Source: Bacteroidetes Order II. bacterium (lineage in GTDB: Bacteria; Bacteroidota; Rhodothermia; Rhodothermales; UBA2364). Taken from it: DNA of 64,000 nt. A program made the translations under genes and the position numbers. The notes beneath the pieces were generated by a model. The model ran no database searches, was not told the origin of the DNA, and was given only the letters and a program-made list of their open reading frames with translations. Shown here piece after piece: positions 48,375-57,672 of this stretch (its first letter is position 1; each line of letters begins with the position of its first letter). Where the stretch lies: positions 111,814 to 175,813 of the forward strand of contig JAEUSQ010000059.1 in NCBI GenBank assembly GCA_016788705.1, read 5' to 3'.

Positions 48375-49901
48375 TTATGGCTTGGTAAATGCCGTCAGTA
48401 CGGTATTTCCACCAGGGTATTGGCCGCGTAAATAAACCACATCCCCCGACTTATAGCTTTTGTATTCGCGCAAGAAATCCGTCTTAGATTTCACCACCGT
48501 CATGTCATTCCGGCTCTTCCCCACGAACTGAATCAGGAAGTTGGTACGTAAGTCGGCTTCTTTAAAGGCAATGCCAATTGGCGAGACATCGGTCACGAGC
48601 ACCCCCGAAGCATTCTCACCGAATTTCAGGCGCTGCCGCACGTCGGTGGTCAGGTTTTCTAACGAGAAGCCCAATTTATCGAGTGTGGTTTTGGCATCCT
48701 CGTCTTCTCCGGCCTCACCTCCTGCACCTGTTCCGGCATCTGCAAGGGTCTCGGCGGGGCGTTCAGCCAAAGTGACCGTCGTTTTCTTTTCTTTTCCATC
48801 GCGGAAGTAGGTTAAAACCACCTTCGTCCCGGGTGGCATATTGGCCACCATAGAGCGTAGTTGATCTGGACCATTGATTTTACGACCGTTTACGGCGGTA
48901 ATCACATCGTCGGCGACCAGCCCCGATTTTTGCGCGGGCGAATCGTCATTCACACTGCTGACCAATGCCCCGCCAGTCGGTAAGTTCATCGCACGTGCCA
49001 ATCCACTTGGGACAGGTGCGGGCATCAGCCCCAGAAATCCATAGCTCACCTTACCCTTGTTGATGATTTGGTCCACCGAATTGCGGACAATGTCTGCCGG
49101 GATCGCAAATCCGATGCCCTGAAAACCACCAGAACGGGAAAGGATGGCCGAATTCACCCCAATGACCTTGCCTTGAAGGTTCAGCAGTGGGCCACCGGAG
49201 TTTCCTGGATTAATGGCGGCATCTGTTTGGATAAAGCTAGAGAAAGTGGTAAGGTCTGCTTTATTGCGTCCCATCGCGCTAATAATACCCGCCGTAACCG
49301 TGTTTCCAAGCTCTTGTTCGAAGGGCGAACCAATGGCCACTACCCATTGTCCAACCCGTAAATTGGTCACCTCTCCCAATTGGACGGTTGGGAAGCCACT
49401 ACCTTCGATTTTGATCACGGCGAGGTCGTTGCTCGCATCCGTACCAATGACCTTCGCTTTATAGGTTTTGCTATCGAAGGTTTTCACTTCCAATTCGGTT
49501 GCATCTTTAACAACGTGGTTATTGGTCACAATATAACCATCTTCCCGGATCAGAAAGCCGGAACCAAGCCCTTGTTGGAATTGGTCGCGGGAGCGGGGAG
49601 GACTGTTTTCACCGCCTTCTTCTTGTTCCTCGAAGAAAAAGCGGAAAGGCGAGTTGCCACCAAACGGATTGGCCATGCCTTTTACTTTTTGGGTGGGGAT
49701 CACTTGTACTACGGCAGGATTAACGGCTTCGGCAACCGCAGAAAATGCATTTCCAAGGTCTTCCGGCGTGGGTATTTCGGAAGCAGCATGGACTTCGTTG
49801 GGCGCAAAAAATTTGGAACCGGCGGTAAATGCCATACCACCGCCAAAGGCGGAGACCGCTACCAGGATCCCCATGAGCACTTTTCGCTTCATGTCTTTCA
49901 T
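48375..49901 (-). CDS. degP: HtrA/DegP family periplasmic serine protease
   Basis: A 508-residue protein. An N-terminal hydrophobic segment (about 8-28) exports it. The trypsin-like domain has the triad His129 (TNNHVV), Asp159 (SNDLAVI) and Ser235 (GNSGGPLL). One PDZ domain (about 285-375, GALVSSVNDDSPAQKSGL) is clear and a second, weaker one lies about 415-505. It degrades misfolded periplasmic proteins, acting as chaperone-protease. An acidic linker (GGENSPPRSRDQ) precedes the catalytic part. Single gene. Confidence 0.92.
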   Translation of the reverse strand: MKDMKRKVLMGILVAVSAFGGGMAFTAGSKFFAPNEVHAASEIPTPEDLGNAFSAVAEAVNPAVVQVIPTQKVKGMANPFGGNSPFRFFFEEQEEGGENSPPRSRDQFQQGLGSGFLIREDGYIVTNNHVVKDATELEVKTFDSKTYKAKVIGTDASNDLAVIKIEGSGFPTVQLGEVTNLRVGQWVVAIGSPFEQELGNTVTAGIISAMGRNKADLTTFSSFIQTDAAINPGNSGGPLLNLQGKVIGVNSAILSRSGGFQGIGFAIPADIVRNSVDQIINKGKVSYGFLGLMPAPVPSGLARAMNLPTGGALVSSVNDDSPAQKSGLVADDVITAVNGRKINGPDQLRSMVANMPPGTKVVLTYFRDGKEKKTTVTLAERPAETLADAGTGAGGEAGEDEDAKTTLDKLGFSLENLTTDVRQRLKFGENASGVLVTDVSPIGIAFKEADLRTNFLIQFVGKSRNDMTVVKSKTDFLREYKSYKSGDVVYLRGQYPGGNTVLTAFTKP

Positions 49902-49991
49902 AGCTTATGGGTTAAGATTTTGAATGGTTAGAGTTTACAAGATGGTTGCTTTCACGCAAAAATGTGGCTTGGGTTTCAGGTACAAAACCAA

Positions 49992-50025
49992 AGACATGCG
50001 TCTGAACGAATTCGGACGCATGTCT
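49992..50025. repeat. 11-bp perfect inverted repeat after fumC
   Basis: AGACATGCGTC and GACGCATGTCT with 12-base loop. On the minus strand a T-rich GGTTTTG follows, so it may be the fumC terminator. Confidence 0.6.
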
Positions 50026-50159
50026 GATGTTCCAAACCACAGAACATGAATCGTAGCGAAGGAGAAACGGCCTTACTACGGCCAATATTGTGTTTGGGAT
50101 AAAAAAAGACTCCCTCCAAGAAAGCCTTTCTTTCCAAATCGAAACCCGAAAAGTGGGCA

Positions 50160-51560
50160 TTAGCTTCCTGGAATTCCCGCCTCGGTCATACTCCGCACAT
50201 CCAAGACAGCATCCAGTTCTTCATCGGTCAACAAGCCCAATTCTTTTACCACCACACGAACGGATTTGTGTTCTTTGGCTGCTTGTTTGGCCACTTTGGC
50301 GGCCATGTCATAGCCGATGGTTCGGTTGAGGGCGGTCGCAATTGAGGGATTGAGTTCCAGTAATTCTTTACAACGGGCTTCGTTTGCCACAATCCCATCA
50401 AGACATTTCGTTCGGAAGGCATCGAGACCATTAGACAAAATAGAGACACTTTCGAGCATGGCATATGCCATAACAGGCATCATCACATTCAACTCAAAAT
50501 TCCCCATTTGCCCGCCGACGGTAATGGTTGTCAGGTTGCCTTGCACCCGTGCAGAAACCATCATCAGGGCCTCGCTCATCACCGGATTTACCTTACCGGG
50601 CATGATAGAAGAGCCGGGCTGAAGGTCGGGCAATAAGATTTCGCTGAGGCCGCTGGTTGGGCCAGAACCGAGCCAACGAATGTCATTGACGATTTTCATC
50701 ACCGAAACCGCAAGCGCATTTAGGGCGCCAGCCACCGAGACATACGCATCTTTGGAAGCCTGCGCCTCCATGTGGTTTTCGGCCTCGTGGAAGGCGATAA
50801 AGGTTTGTTCGGAGATGGCCGCAATGGCATTCACGGGAAAAGCAGGCGGGCAGTTGATCCCCGTTCCGGTAGCTGTTCCACCGAGTGCAAGTTCCGAGAG
50901 TTCTTCCGAAGCATGTTTAATACGGGTGCGGGCTTTGGCGATTTGTGCAGCATATCCACCAAATTCCTGCCCCAACCGAACGGGCGTGGCATCCATGAGA
51001 TGGGTACGACCACTTTTAACCACATGATCAAAGGCTTCGGCTTTGGCTTTTAGCGATTCCTCGAAGGTCGTTAGGGCGGGGAGCAGTTCCTGCTCGATGG
51101 CCACCCGCGCTGCCACGTGCATGGCTGTTGGGATTACATCGTTCGAGGATTGCGACATATTTACGTGGTCGTTGGGATGAATGAGTTTGCCCCCGCGTTC
51201 CCCTCCCATTGCCACCGTGCCAAGATTAGAAATCACCTCGTTGGCATTCATATTGGTTGAGGTGCCGGAGCCTGTCTGGAAAATATCCAAGACAAATTCG
51301 GCATCCATTTCACCCGCGATGACTTTATCACAAGCGGCCTGAATTACCGCAGACTTTTCGGCATCCAATAAACCTATTTTTTCATTGGCAATGGCACAGG
51401 ATTTTTTAACAATGCCCAATGCCTCGATAAAGCGGCGTGGAAAGCGCAGGGCACTGATGGGAAAATTATGCTTAGCACGTTCGGTTTGTGAGCCATACCA
51501 AGCAGATGCCGGAACCTGGACATCGCCCATAGAGTCCCGTTCAATACGAAATTCACTCAT
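50160..51560 (-). CDS. fumC: Fumarate hydratase class II
   Basis: A 466-residue TCA-cycle enzyme that interconverts fumarate and L-malate. Signature GSSIMPGKVNPV (316-327), GSGTSTNMNANE (97-108), SSNDVIPTAMH (138-148) and the base region GRTHLMDATPV (184-194) are intact. Full length with no lesion. Divergent from panC. Confidence 0.97.
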   Translation of the reverse strand: MSEFRIERDSMGDVQVPASAWYGSQTERAKHNFPISALRFPRRFIEALGIVKKSCAIANEKIGLLDAEKSAVIQAACDKVIAGEMDAEFVLDIFQTGSGTSTNMNANEVISNLGTVAMGGERGGKLIHPNDHVNMSQSSNDVIPTAMHVAARVAIEQELLPALTTFEESLKAKAEAFDHVVKSGRTHLMDATPVRLGQEFGGYAAQIAKARTRIKHASEELSELALGGTATGTGINCPPAFPVNAIAAISEQTFIAFHEAENHMEAQASKDAYVSVAGALNALAVSVMKIVNDIRWLGSGPTSGLSEILLPDLQPGSSIMPGKVNPVMSEALMMVSARVQGNLTTITVGGQMGNFELNVMMPVMAYAMLESVSILSNGLDAFRTKCLDGIVANEARCKELLELNPSIATALNRTIGYDMAAKVAKQAAKEHKSVRVVVKELGLLTDEELDAVLDVRSMTEAGIPGS

Positions 51561-51679
51561 AACAGTCTGGATTATAGGGTCTGAATATCATTATTGTTGA
51601 TTATTGAAAGCGCATTCCGGCGCAATTAAAAAAGGTACGTATGCCTGCTTGAATTCACCGTCAAAACGTTCCCTCCTAT

Positions 51680-52546
51680 ATGAAAATCTTTCAAACCGTT
51701 GCCGAAGTCCAGTCTTTTTCCTCCAGTATCCAGCAATCAGGCCTTCGTTTGGCGCTTGTCCCCACCATGGGCGCATTGCACGAAGGTCATTTACGTTTGG
51801 TGGACGAAGCCCGCCGCCATGCCGAAAAAGTGGTGGTCTCCATTTTTGTAAACCCGACACAATTTGGCCCGAACGAGGATTTCAGTCGTTACCCAAGAAC
51901 CTTAGAAGCAGACCTTTCGGCCCTTTCTGAGCGGGGGGTATCGGGCGTATTTACCCCTTCCGTTATCGAGATGTATCCTCCTAACGACCAGACATGGGTG
52001 TATGTTGTGGGGTTAGATACGCATCTTTGCGGCCCGTTTCGTCCGGAGCATTTCCGGGGTGTCACCACCATAGTGGCACGGCTTTTTTTGGCTTGTCGGC
52101 CACACGTAGCGGTTTTTGGCCTGAAGGATGCCCAACAATTTTTAATCCTTCGGCGGATGGTGCGCGACCTGCACTTTGGCATCGAGATGGTGGGCATGGC
52201 AACCGTGCGCGAGGCAGATGGTTTGGCCATGTCTTCCCGAAATCGGTATCTCACCGAAGCAGACCGCCAGAAAGCATCGGTTATTTCTAAGGCCGTTTTT
52301 TTAGGGCGCGACCTGATTGCTGGCGGAGAACGAAACCCCGCCCTGGTAGAGAACGCCATGCGCGAGGTGATGGAATCGGTGGCGGGTGTATCGGTTCAAT
52401 ATGCCGAAGTGGTGGACACCGAGCAACTCCAACGTCCTGTCTACTTACAACCAGAGACCGATTATTTGGTGGCAGTTGCAGCGTATATTGGCCAAACGCG
52501 GTTGATAGATAACCAATTCGTTTCCACCGGAAATTTAGCGACTTGA
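51680..52546 (+). CDS. panC: Pantothenate synthetase
   Basis: A 288-residue ligase joining pantoate and beta-alanine with ATP to make pantothenate (vitamin B5, coenzyme A route). PTMGALHEGHL (29-39), FVNPTQFGPNED (58-69), VFGLKDAQQF and MSSRNRYL are the nucleotide and substrate motifs. Normal length. No panB or panD is near. Confidence 0.96.
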   Translation: MKIFQTVAEVQSFSSSIQQSGLRLALVPTMGALHEGHLRLVDEARRHAEKVVVSIFVNPTQFGPNEDFSRYPRTLEADLSALSERGVSGVFTPSVIEMYPPNDQTWVYVVGLDTHLCGPFRPEHFRGVTTIVARLFLACRPHVAVFGLKDAQQFLILRRMVRDLHFGIEMVGMATVREADGLAMSSRNRYLTEADRQKASVISKAVFLGRDLIAGGERNPALVENAMREVMESVAGVSVQYAEVVDTEQLQRPVYLQPETDYLVAVAAYIGQTRLIDNQFVSTGNLAT

Positions 52547-52572
52547 TCCCTTATTCAACATAGCCTTGTCTT

Positions 52573-52875
52573 ATGACCCTCTCTTGGAATGAAATCAAAC
52601 AACGTACGGTGGCTTTTTCTAAGGAATCAGAAAGTGATACAAACAAAGATGCAGCAGCCAAGTCGTTTTGGGATCGCTTTTTTAACATTTTTGGCATTGC
52701 TCGTCAGTAGGTGGCCACCTTTGAGCAGAACGTCCGCAAGCCCAATCAAAAACAAGGCTTTATAGACCTTATATGGAAAGGCCAACTGCTTATCGAGTAT
52801 AAGTCCGCGTGGAAAAGATTTAGAAAAAGCCTTTGAACAAGCCAAGTCTTACTTACCTAAGCAATTTTGGTAACT
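52573..52875 (+). pseudogene. MmeI-like type II restriction/methyltransferase relic
   Basis: Reading from ATG 52573: MTLSWNEIKQRTVAFSKE then FWDRFFNIFGIARQ, TAG (52708-52710), VATFEQNVRKPNQKQGFIDL, then LLIEYKS. This is the N-terminal nuclease-like region of MmeI-type bifunctional restriction-modification enzymes. A one-base shift after EYKS restores GKDLEKAFEQAKSYLPKQF in another frame, then TAA. The remaining methyltransferase part (over 800 residues in the family) is absent. Confidence 0.75.
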
Positions 52876-53233
52876 TTTGCCGTCGAATTGTCCTTTACGT
52901 TGTCGGGCTTGGCGACCTTATTGCGTACCGATTATCCGATTATCAGCCAGCATTGGGCGTTGAGTTTATTTCCGTTGCCGATGGCCGGGCAATGTCGCGA
53001 ATAGCGCGAATCGTCCAAAACATTATTTCTGCTATCCCCAATGTGCCTGATGACGTTTTTAATCAGCAACCATTGAGGCTAAGTAGGTTCTTTTGGATAG
53101 TTTATGATATGGATGCCCAATCAAGTTAGGCATGATGGGCTTTTGATTGCCGAGTACGTCATTCTCGCGAAAACGGGAATCCATTTTGCAAAATGCTTAA
53201 CATAAACTAACTGACACAGCCTACTTAATTGGC
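52876..53233. other. Decayed region without a supported gene
   Basis: Frames of less than 100 codons with no recognised family. Likely decayed DNA between two gene remnants. Confidence 0.4.
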
Positions 53234-53419
53234 ATGACAACATATCAAAACGTACTCAGCCGGATCCAAATTACACAAACTGGCGATTTTGCACGCAACG
53301 ACTTTGACGGCAGTATCGGCGGAAAATTGCTATTAGGCCATAAACTGACCGTAGATTACCCAAACCGCAAAATATACATCGAGCCTTCGGCCTCCAATCA
53401 ACACCCAGAACAACCTTAA
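53234..53419 (+). pseudogene. C-terminal fragment of an aspartyl protease-like protein
   Basis: A 61-residue frame. GSIGGKLLLGHKLTVDYPNRKIYIEP resembles the C-terminal strand-loop-strand of retropepsin-like/clan AA aspartyl proteases (the usual form is GxxLGxxFLxxFxVxxDYxNxxIxLEP). The catalytic DTG part is missing. Probably a truncated remnant. Confidence 0.5.
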
Positions 53420-53599
53420 CTTTCTTTGCCTCTATTTGGGCCGAGTTTAAGGGCTATACCCCACTTCAGAACAATCTTCTCGGTCGGAAAACGATTATGG
53501 ATGTCCTCGTTCACGAAAACACAATATAACTTGACATTGACGGCTAAAAAGAGTATTCTTCGCATCTCTTCCCTTTCCGTTCACTGAATCTACATACCC

Positions 53600-54400
53600 A
53601 TGAGATCAACATTACTCGTTGTGTTGTTACTCCATTCATTCGCGTTACTTCATGCCCAATCTGCTTTTGGCGGTCTCGCCGTTGGTGCTGCCTATGGTAT
53701 TGATCGGATAGATAGCGCGAGCCTTAACTCCTTTGTCGAATCGTTTAATACATATTATGCAGCGAATATCAAAGCCAAATATGCTTCTTTTCCAGAGGCA
53801 TTACCCGGCCCGGTAATTCGAGTGGGTTACCGAGGTTCCGGATTGGCGGGCAGCAAATTGGCAATGGCTTTTCAATACCAAACGGGAAAACATCATATAC
53901 CACGATCTGCTACATTGGGTACGGGCCTCAAAAATGAATTGGATTTAGATGTCGTGAACCGCGATGTGTTAATAGAAGTGGGCGTTGGCGGCAAACGTGG
54001 CTTCCTGAATGCGCTGATGCAGGGGCAATTTCGCAACAGCACCATCACCTATTATACTGTTTATCAGGATGGTTCGCGTAGTATTGGTTATGAATTTGAC
54101 ATTAACGGTTATTACGAGGTGTCCACACCCGAAATTATGGCAGGGGTTTCTGCCGGTTTACAACTCGGAAAGCGGGTGATCATTCCCATTCAAGTGGCTT
54201 TTCCAGTCTGGCTTCCCGGAGGCGACTTTATCAACATGACCGATTACGACACCAGTCGCTACCGTTCCAATGACTTCCCGCGTGAATTTGACTTTTGGGT
54301 CAAAGATCGCTTGGGTGTGGACGAAGGAAATGCCATCACCGAAGGTAACTTTCGCGGCATGCGGATTTCTATCGGAGTAGAAATCTTATTAACCCGTTGA
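53600..54400 (+). CDS. Secreted protein of unknown family
   Basis: A 266-residue exported protein (signal peptide MRSTLLVVLLLHSFALLHA). The body has alternating strands (GLAVGAAYGIDRID; VIRVGYRGSGLAG; MAGVSAGLQLGKRVIIPIQVAF) and ends with ISIGVEILLTR, suggesting a small OM barrel. No family recognised. It is followed 25 bases on by a lipoprotein gene. Confidence 0.7.
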   Translation: MRSTLLVVLLLHSFALLHAQSAFGGLAVGAAYGIDRIDSASLNSFVESFNTYYAANIKAKYASFPEALPGPVIRVGYRGSGLAGSKLAMAFQYQTGKHHIPRSATLGTGLKNELDLDVVNRDVLIEVGVGGKRGFLNALMQGQFRNSTITYYTVYQDGSRSIGYEFDINGYYEVSTPEIMAGVSAGLQLGKRVIIPIQVAFPVWLPGGDFINMTDYDTSRYRSNDFPREFDFWVKDRLGVDEGNAITEGNFRGMRISIGVEILLTR

Positions 54401-54425
54401 TATTTTTAATTTTAGGAAGAAAATC

Positions 54426-54932
54426 ATGGACTTACGGCTATCATGTATTGGCTTGGCCATTATCTGCTTCTTTTCGGGTTGTGACCTCTTCGACGCGCCG
54501 AAAGAACGTTATATATCTAAAATGCTGGGGACATGGGACATCACAGAATTGAATCATATTTCTATTCTGCAAAATGGTACCACGCAGACCTTACTCCGGC
54601 AAGAAAACGCGGGTACTTTTGTTGCGTTTAAAGGCCCCGTTTGCGGAGAGGGCTTAGGTGGCGCCCTTACCTATTGCAATGACTTCACCTATAACGGCCC
54701 CCTTTCTGGCCCTGTTCGAGCAGTCCCAATGCCCAGACAAGGCTCGTTTAGCGTGGATGCCACCGCAAAACGTGTCATTTTCATTCTCTCGGAGTGCAGC
54801 AGCCTCATTGGGTGTGACCGAGCTTGGACAGTTGAGAAAAATACCGCACAAGAACAGGTTTGGTCGTATTATAAGGTGGGTCCAAACGAAGCCTATACCG
54901 ACAAATTGACCTTGACGATGCGAAAACAATGA
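54426..54932 (+). CDS. Lipocalin-like lipoprotein
   Basis: A 168-residue lipoprotein (signal MDLRLSCIGLAIICFFSGC, lipobox FSGC). LGTWDITELNHI near residue 35 is a lipocalin-type N-terminal strand. The rest is beta-rich with Cys pairs. Its last four bases overlap the next lipoprotein's ATG (ATGA), so the two are coupled. Function unknown. Confidence 0.7.
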   Translation: MDLRLSCIGLAIICFFSGCDLFDAPKERYISKMLGTWDITELNHISILQNGTTQTLLRQENAGTFVAFKGPVCGEGLGGALTYCNDFTYNGPLSGPVRAVPMPRQGSFSVDATAKRVIFILSECSSLIGCDRAWTVEKNTAQEQVWSYYKVGPNEAYTDKLTLTMRKQ

Positions 54933-55357
54933 GTAAATGGTTTTTCTTACTGCTTCTGGCCTCGGTAGTTGCGGGCTGTGATTCGGGCGAGTTGCCTTGT
55001 GATGGTTTTGAATGTGAGATTGCCGGAAAATGGGACATTCATACCATTGATGGAACTGCAGGACATTGGGGAACATTAGAGGTGTATAAAAGCAAAACAG
55101 GTGGCCGTCTTACCTTCCATTCGGGGACGGCAATGCCTCTGTTGTTCAGTGCTTTTGGGGGCGGTTATTGGGGGGACGATGATCTGCGATTGAGTCTCTG
55201 GAACCTGACCATGCCCGATGGAAGGTTAATGTCTTTTGAAACCGGGATCACACAATGGGCCAAAGACGCCTTTACCCTACGGGTGACCAAATCGGCAGGA
55301 GATAACCCATTAGCAATGTTGAACTTGGGTAGGATTTGGGAACTAAAAAGGCAATAA
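54929..55357 (+). CDS. Lipoprotein of unknown family
   Basis: A 142-residue lipoprotein (MSKWFFLLLLASVVAGCDSGEL, lipobox VAGC). GKWDIHTIDGTAGHWG resembles the preceding gene's lipocalin-like strand, so the two look like related small secreted proteins. Last gene of the operon starting at 53600. Confidence 0.68.
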   Translation: MSKWFFLLLLASVVAGCDSGELPCDGFECEIAGKWDIHTIDGTAGHWGTLEVYKSKTGGRLTFHSGTAMPLLFSAFGGGYWGDDDLRLSLWNLTMPDGRLMSFETGITQWAKDAFTLRVTKSAGDNPLAMLNLGRIWELKRQ

Positions 55358-55427
55358 ATACGCCACCAAACAACACAAAGGAATATTTTAGCTGAAACAC
55401 TTCCGAAACGATTAGCCTAAGTTGTGC

Positions 55428-56165
55428 TCACCCAATCGCTTCTATTTTGGCCAAAAGTCCAACCGCTTGTTGTAATGTTTCTGGCTTGCCCACATCCATC
55501 CAATGTGATTCATCGTGATAATGCGCTTTAATCGGAAAACGCCCTCCCAACTCAAGGTAGGTGTCTATGATGGAGAAACGTCCTGTTTGCGAGATTTCTG
55601 AAAAAATTTCTGGGCAAATGACATGTATGCCACTAAACGAGCGCTCTCGACAAGACCCCGGAGTTGGTCGCGCCCATTTTTCCTCGCCTGTTTTCAGGTT
55701 ACGCCAGCCGCACAACACTTCTTGCTCATCAAACAAAAGCACCCGCGAGGTTTTGCGGCCACTAACTGCTAACGTTGCCAAGGCACCACTTTTGATGTGG
55801 TCCTCATAAATTTCCAGCAGGTTTAAGTCAGACAAAATGTCCACATTGTGTACCAGAAAGGGTTTGCCATCGTCAAAAAACCACGCCGCCTTTTGAAGCC
55901 CACCACCCGTTTCCAAAAGGGCCTCTCGCTCGTCCGATATGGTGATATTGACCCCAAAGTTGTCATGCTCGGCTAAATAATCCACAATCATGTCTGGAAA
56001 GTGGTGGACATTGATGATGAGATCCTTGAATCCAAATCGCTTCAAGCGAAGAATAATCAGGCCAAGCAATGGCGTTCCATTTACTTCGACCAATGCTTTA
56101 GGAACAGATTCTGTTAGCGGACGCAGGCGCGTGCCCAGTCCGGCAGCAAAAATCATGGCTTTCAT
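55428..56165 (-). CDS. MurU-like nucleotidyltransferase
   Basis: A 245-residue NTP-transferase. The signature GLGTRLRPLTESVPKALVEV (about 9-28) binds the nucleotide and sugar-phosphate; HNVDIL (107-112) is the metal-binding motif in place of the usual NxDxx pattern. It resembles N-acetylmuramate 1-phosphate uridylyltransferase (MurU) and mannose-1-phosphate guanylyltransferases; the specific sugar cannot be told. A role in cell-wall sugar recycling would fit the NagZ-like enzyme elsewhere in the window. Confidence 0.84.
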   Translation of the reverse strand: MKAMIFAAGLGTRLRPLTESVPKALVEVNGTPLLGLIILRLKRFGFKDLIINVHHFPDMIVDYLAEHDNFGVNITISDEREALLETGGGLQKAAWFFDDGKPFLVHNVDILSDLNLLEIYEDHIKSGALATLAVSGRKTSRVLLFDEQEVLCGWRNLKTGEEKWARPTPGSCRERSFSGIHVICPEIFSEISQTGRFSIIDTYLELGGRFPIKAHYHDESHWMDVGKPETLQQAVGLLAKIEAIG

Positions 56166-56253
56166 AGACGATAATGTAGGCGTTGAGGGGGGAGAAACAC
56201 ATGATTAATATACGGTGCTTGGACGAATTCCGAGCCATCTGGTTAAAAAGTGT

Positions 56254-56285
56254 AAAAAAAAGCCGAACACATTTGTTCGGCTTTT
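56254..56285 (-). terminator. Terminator of the lexA pair
   Basis: GCCGAACA (56262-56269) pairs exactly with TGTTCGGC (56274-56281) with a 4-base loop; eight T follow on the minus strand. It also has a short T run on the plus side. Confidence 0.88.
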
Positions 56286-56319
56286 GTGGTGGCAACAAGT
56301 TCTTTCCCGTATTGCTTCC

Positions 56320-56973
56320 TTAAGGGCCACCGATGGTCATCATCGCACCGTCTTTCCCAATACGGCCAATGTAGCGACCAATTATTTGCACATCTTCAAA
56401 TTCAAAGCGCTGCTTATCCACAAGGATGTCTTCCAATTCGTGGTTGGCAGGCTCCAGTCGCAATCCGGTTGACTCACGGAATACCCGTTTAAGGGTGGTT
56501 TCCCCATCTACCATAACCGCACCAATTGTTCCATTGGGTAAATCGGTTTCTTGCGACAACAAAACATAGTCACCATCCAAGATACCCGCTTCAATCATGG
56601 AATTACCCTTCACACGGAGGGCAAACATCCGCTCTAATTTCGGAAACAAATCTTCTAACGTCAGATCGCCCAAGTCCTCACCCACGGCTTCTTGCAAGGC
56701 ACCCGCTGTAATAATCCCAGACACCGGAATGCCGCGCGAGACAAGGGGTATTTCCAATTCCTGATGCGGGAAATGGTATCCGTTTCCATCTCGGACAAGA
56801 TACCCTTTTTTTACAAGCGCCTGTAGGTTTTGGGTAACGCTGTTGGGAGACCGAAACCCAAATTCATCTACCAAATCTCCATATGTCGGCCAATTAGAAC
56901 TGGATCGAACATAGTTTTTTATGTAGTGCAGCACTTCTTGTTGCTTGGGCGTGAGTTGTTTTCTGTTAATCAT
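56320..56973 (-). CDS. lexA: LexA repressor, downstream copy
   Basis: A 217-residue LexA/S24 protein. An N-terminal winged helix (LTPKQQEVLHYIKNYV; recognition helix RSPNSVTQNLQAL, 41-53) is followed by the self-cleavage site Ala90-Gly91 and the Ser125/Lys162 dyad (GNSM, TTLKR). RecA-stimulated cleavage would relieve repression of SOS genes. It starts 22 bases after the upstream paralogue, sharing its promoter. Both copies keep an identical recognition helix. Confidence 0.93.
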   Translation of the reverse strand: MINRKQLTPKQQEVLHYIKNYVRSSSNWPTYGDLVDEFGFRSPNSVTQNLQALVKKGYLVRDGNGYHFPHQELEIPLVSRGIPVSGIITAGALQEAVGEDLGDLTLEDLFPKLERMFALRVKGNSMIEAGILDGDYVLLSQETDLPNGTIGAVMVDGETTLKRVFRESTGLRLEPANHELEDILVDKQRFEFEDVQIIGRYIGRIGKDGAMMTIGGP

Positions 56974-56995
56974 GGTAAAAGAAAAGGTTGATCGT

Positions 56996-57637
56996 TTAAG
57001 CCGCAGCAGCCATAACCATTCTGCCGGAGTGGTTCACCCTCCCTATGTATCGGCCCAGTACCCGAACTTCCTCGAAGAGGGCTGGGTGGATTTTTACGCC
57101 GGGGAACTCATCATTTGCCGGAACCAGGTGGAGGCCCTGTTCGTCAGTATATATACGTTTTAAGGTTGTTTGTCCATTATATAAAACGGCTCCAATACCG
57201 CCATTTGGAATGTCTTCGTCTATTAATAAGACCAAATCCCCATCCTGAATACCTGCATTAATCATCGAAGAACCTTTCACGCGGAGGGCAAACATACGAT
57301 TATACCGATGACGGTTGAGCAGGTCTATCGTAATGGTTCCCAAATTTTCCTCAACCGCTTCTTGCAAACAACCAGCAGTAATAACGCCTCGAATCCGGAT
57401 TTTGCGTCTTTGCCGTTCTTCTTCGGGCGTGGTTAATTGGTATCCATTAAGATCTTTCCGAAGGTATCCTTTTTTTTGCAAGGCTTGCAGGTTTTGGGTC
57501 ACACTGTTTGGGGAGCGGAAGTCAAAGCGGTCTGAAATATCGTTATACGTGGGCCACAAGCCCGTCTCGCGAACATAATCCTGCAAGAATTGCAGAAAAG
57601 CCATTTGTTTGGGAGTGAGGGGGTTGCGATTTATCAT
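56996..57637 (-). CDS. lexA: LexA repressor, upstream paralogue
   Basis: A 213-residue LexA/S24 protein. The start at 57637 (MINRNPLTPK) is chosen because the upstream in-frame ATG at 57727 lies across a promoter. Cleavage site Ala88-Gly89 and Ser124/Lys160 are intact; the recognition helix RSPNSVTQNLQAL is identical to the second copy, but the middle and C-terminal parts differ widely (for example CLQEAVEENLGTITIDLLNRH). This suggests an old duplication with shared DNA target and separate sensing or dimer partners. Confidence 0.92.
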   Translation of the reverse strand: MINRNPLTPKQMAFLQFLQDYVRETGLWPTYNDISDRFDFRSPNSVTQNLQALQKKGYLRKDLNGYQLTTPEEERQRRKIRIRGVITAGCLQEAVEENLGTITIDLLNRHRYNRMFALRVKGSSMINAGIQDGDLVLLIDEDIPNGGIGAVLYNGQTTLKRIYTDEQGLHLVPANDEFPGVKIHPALFEEVRVLGRYIGRVNHSGRMVMAAAA

Positions 57638-57672
57638 GGCGGTTTGGTATGACAATGCTTTTACTTGTGTCT

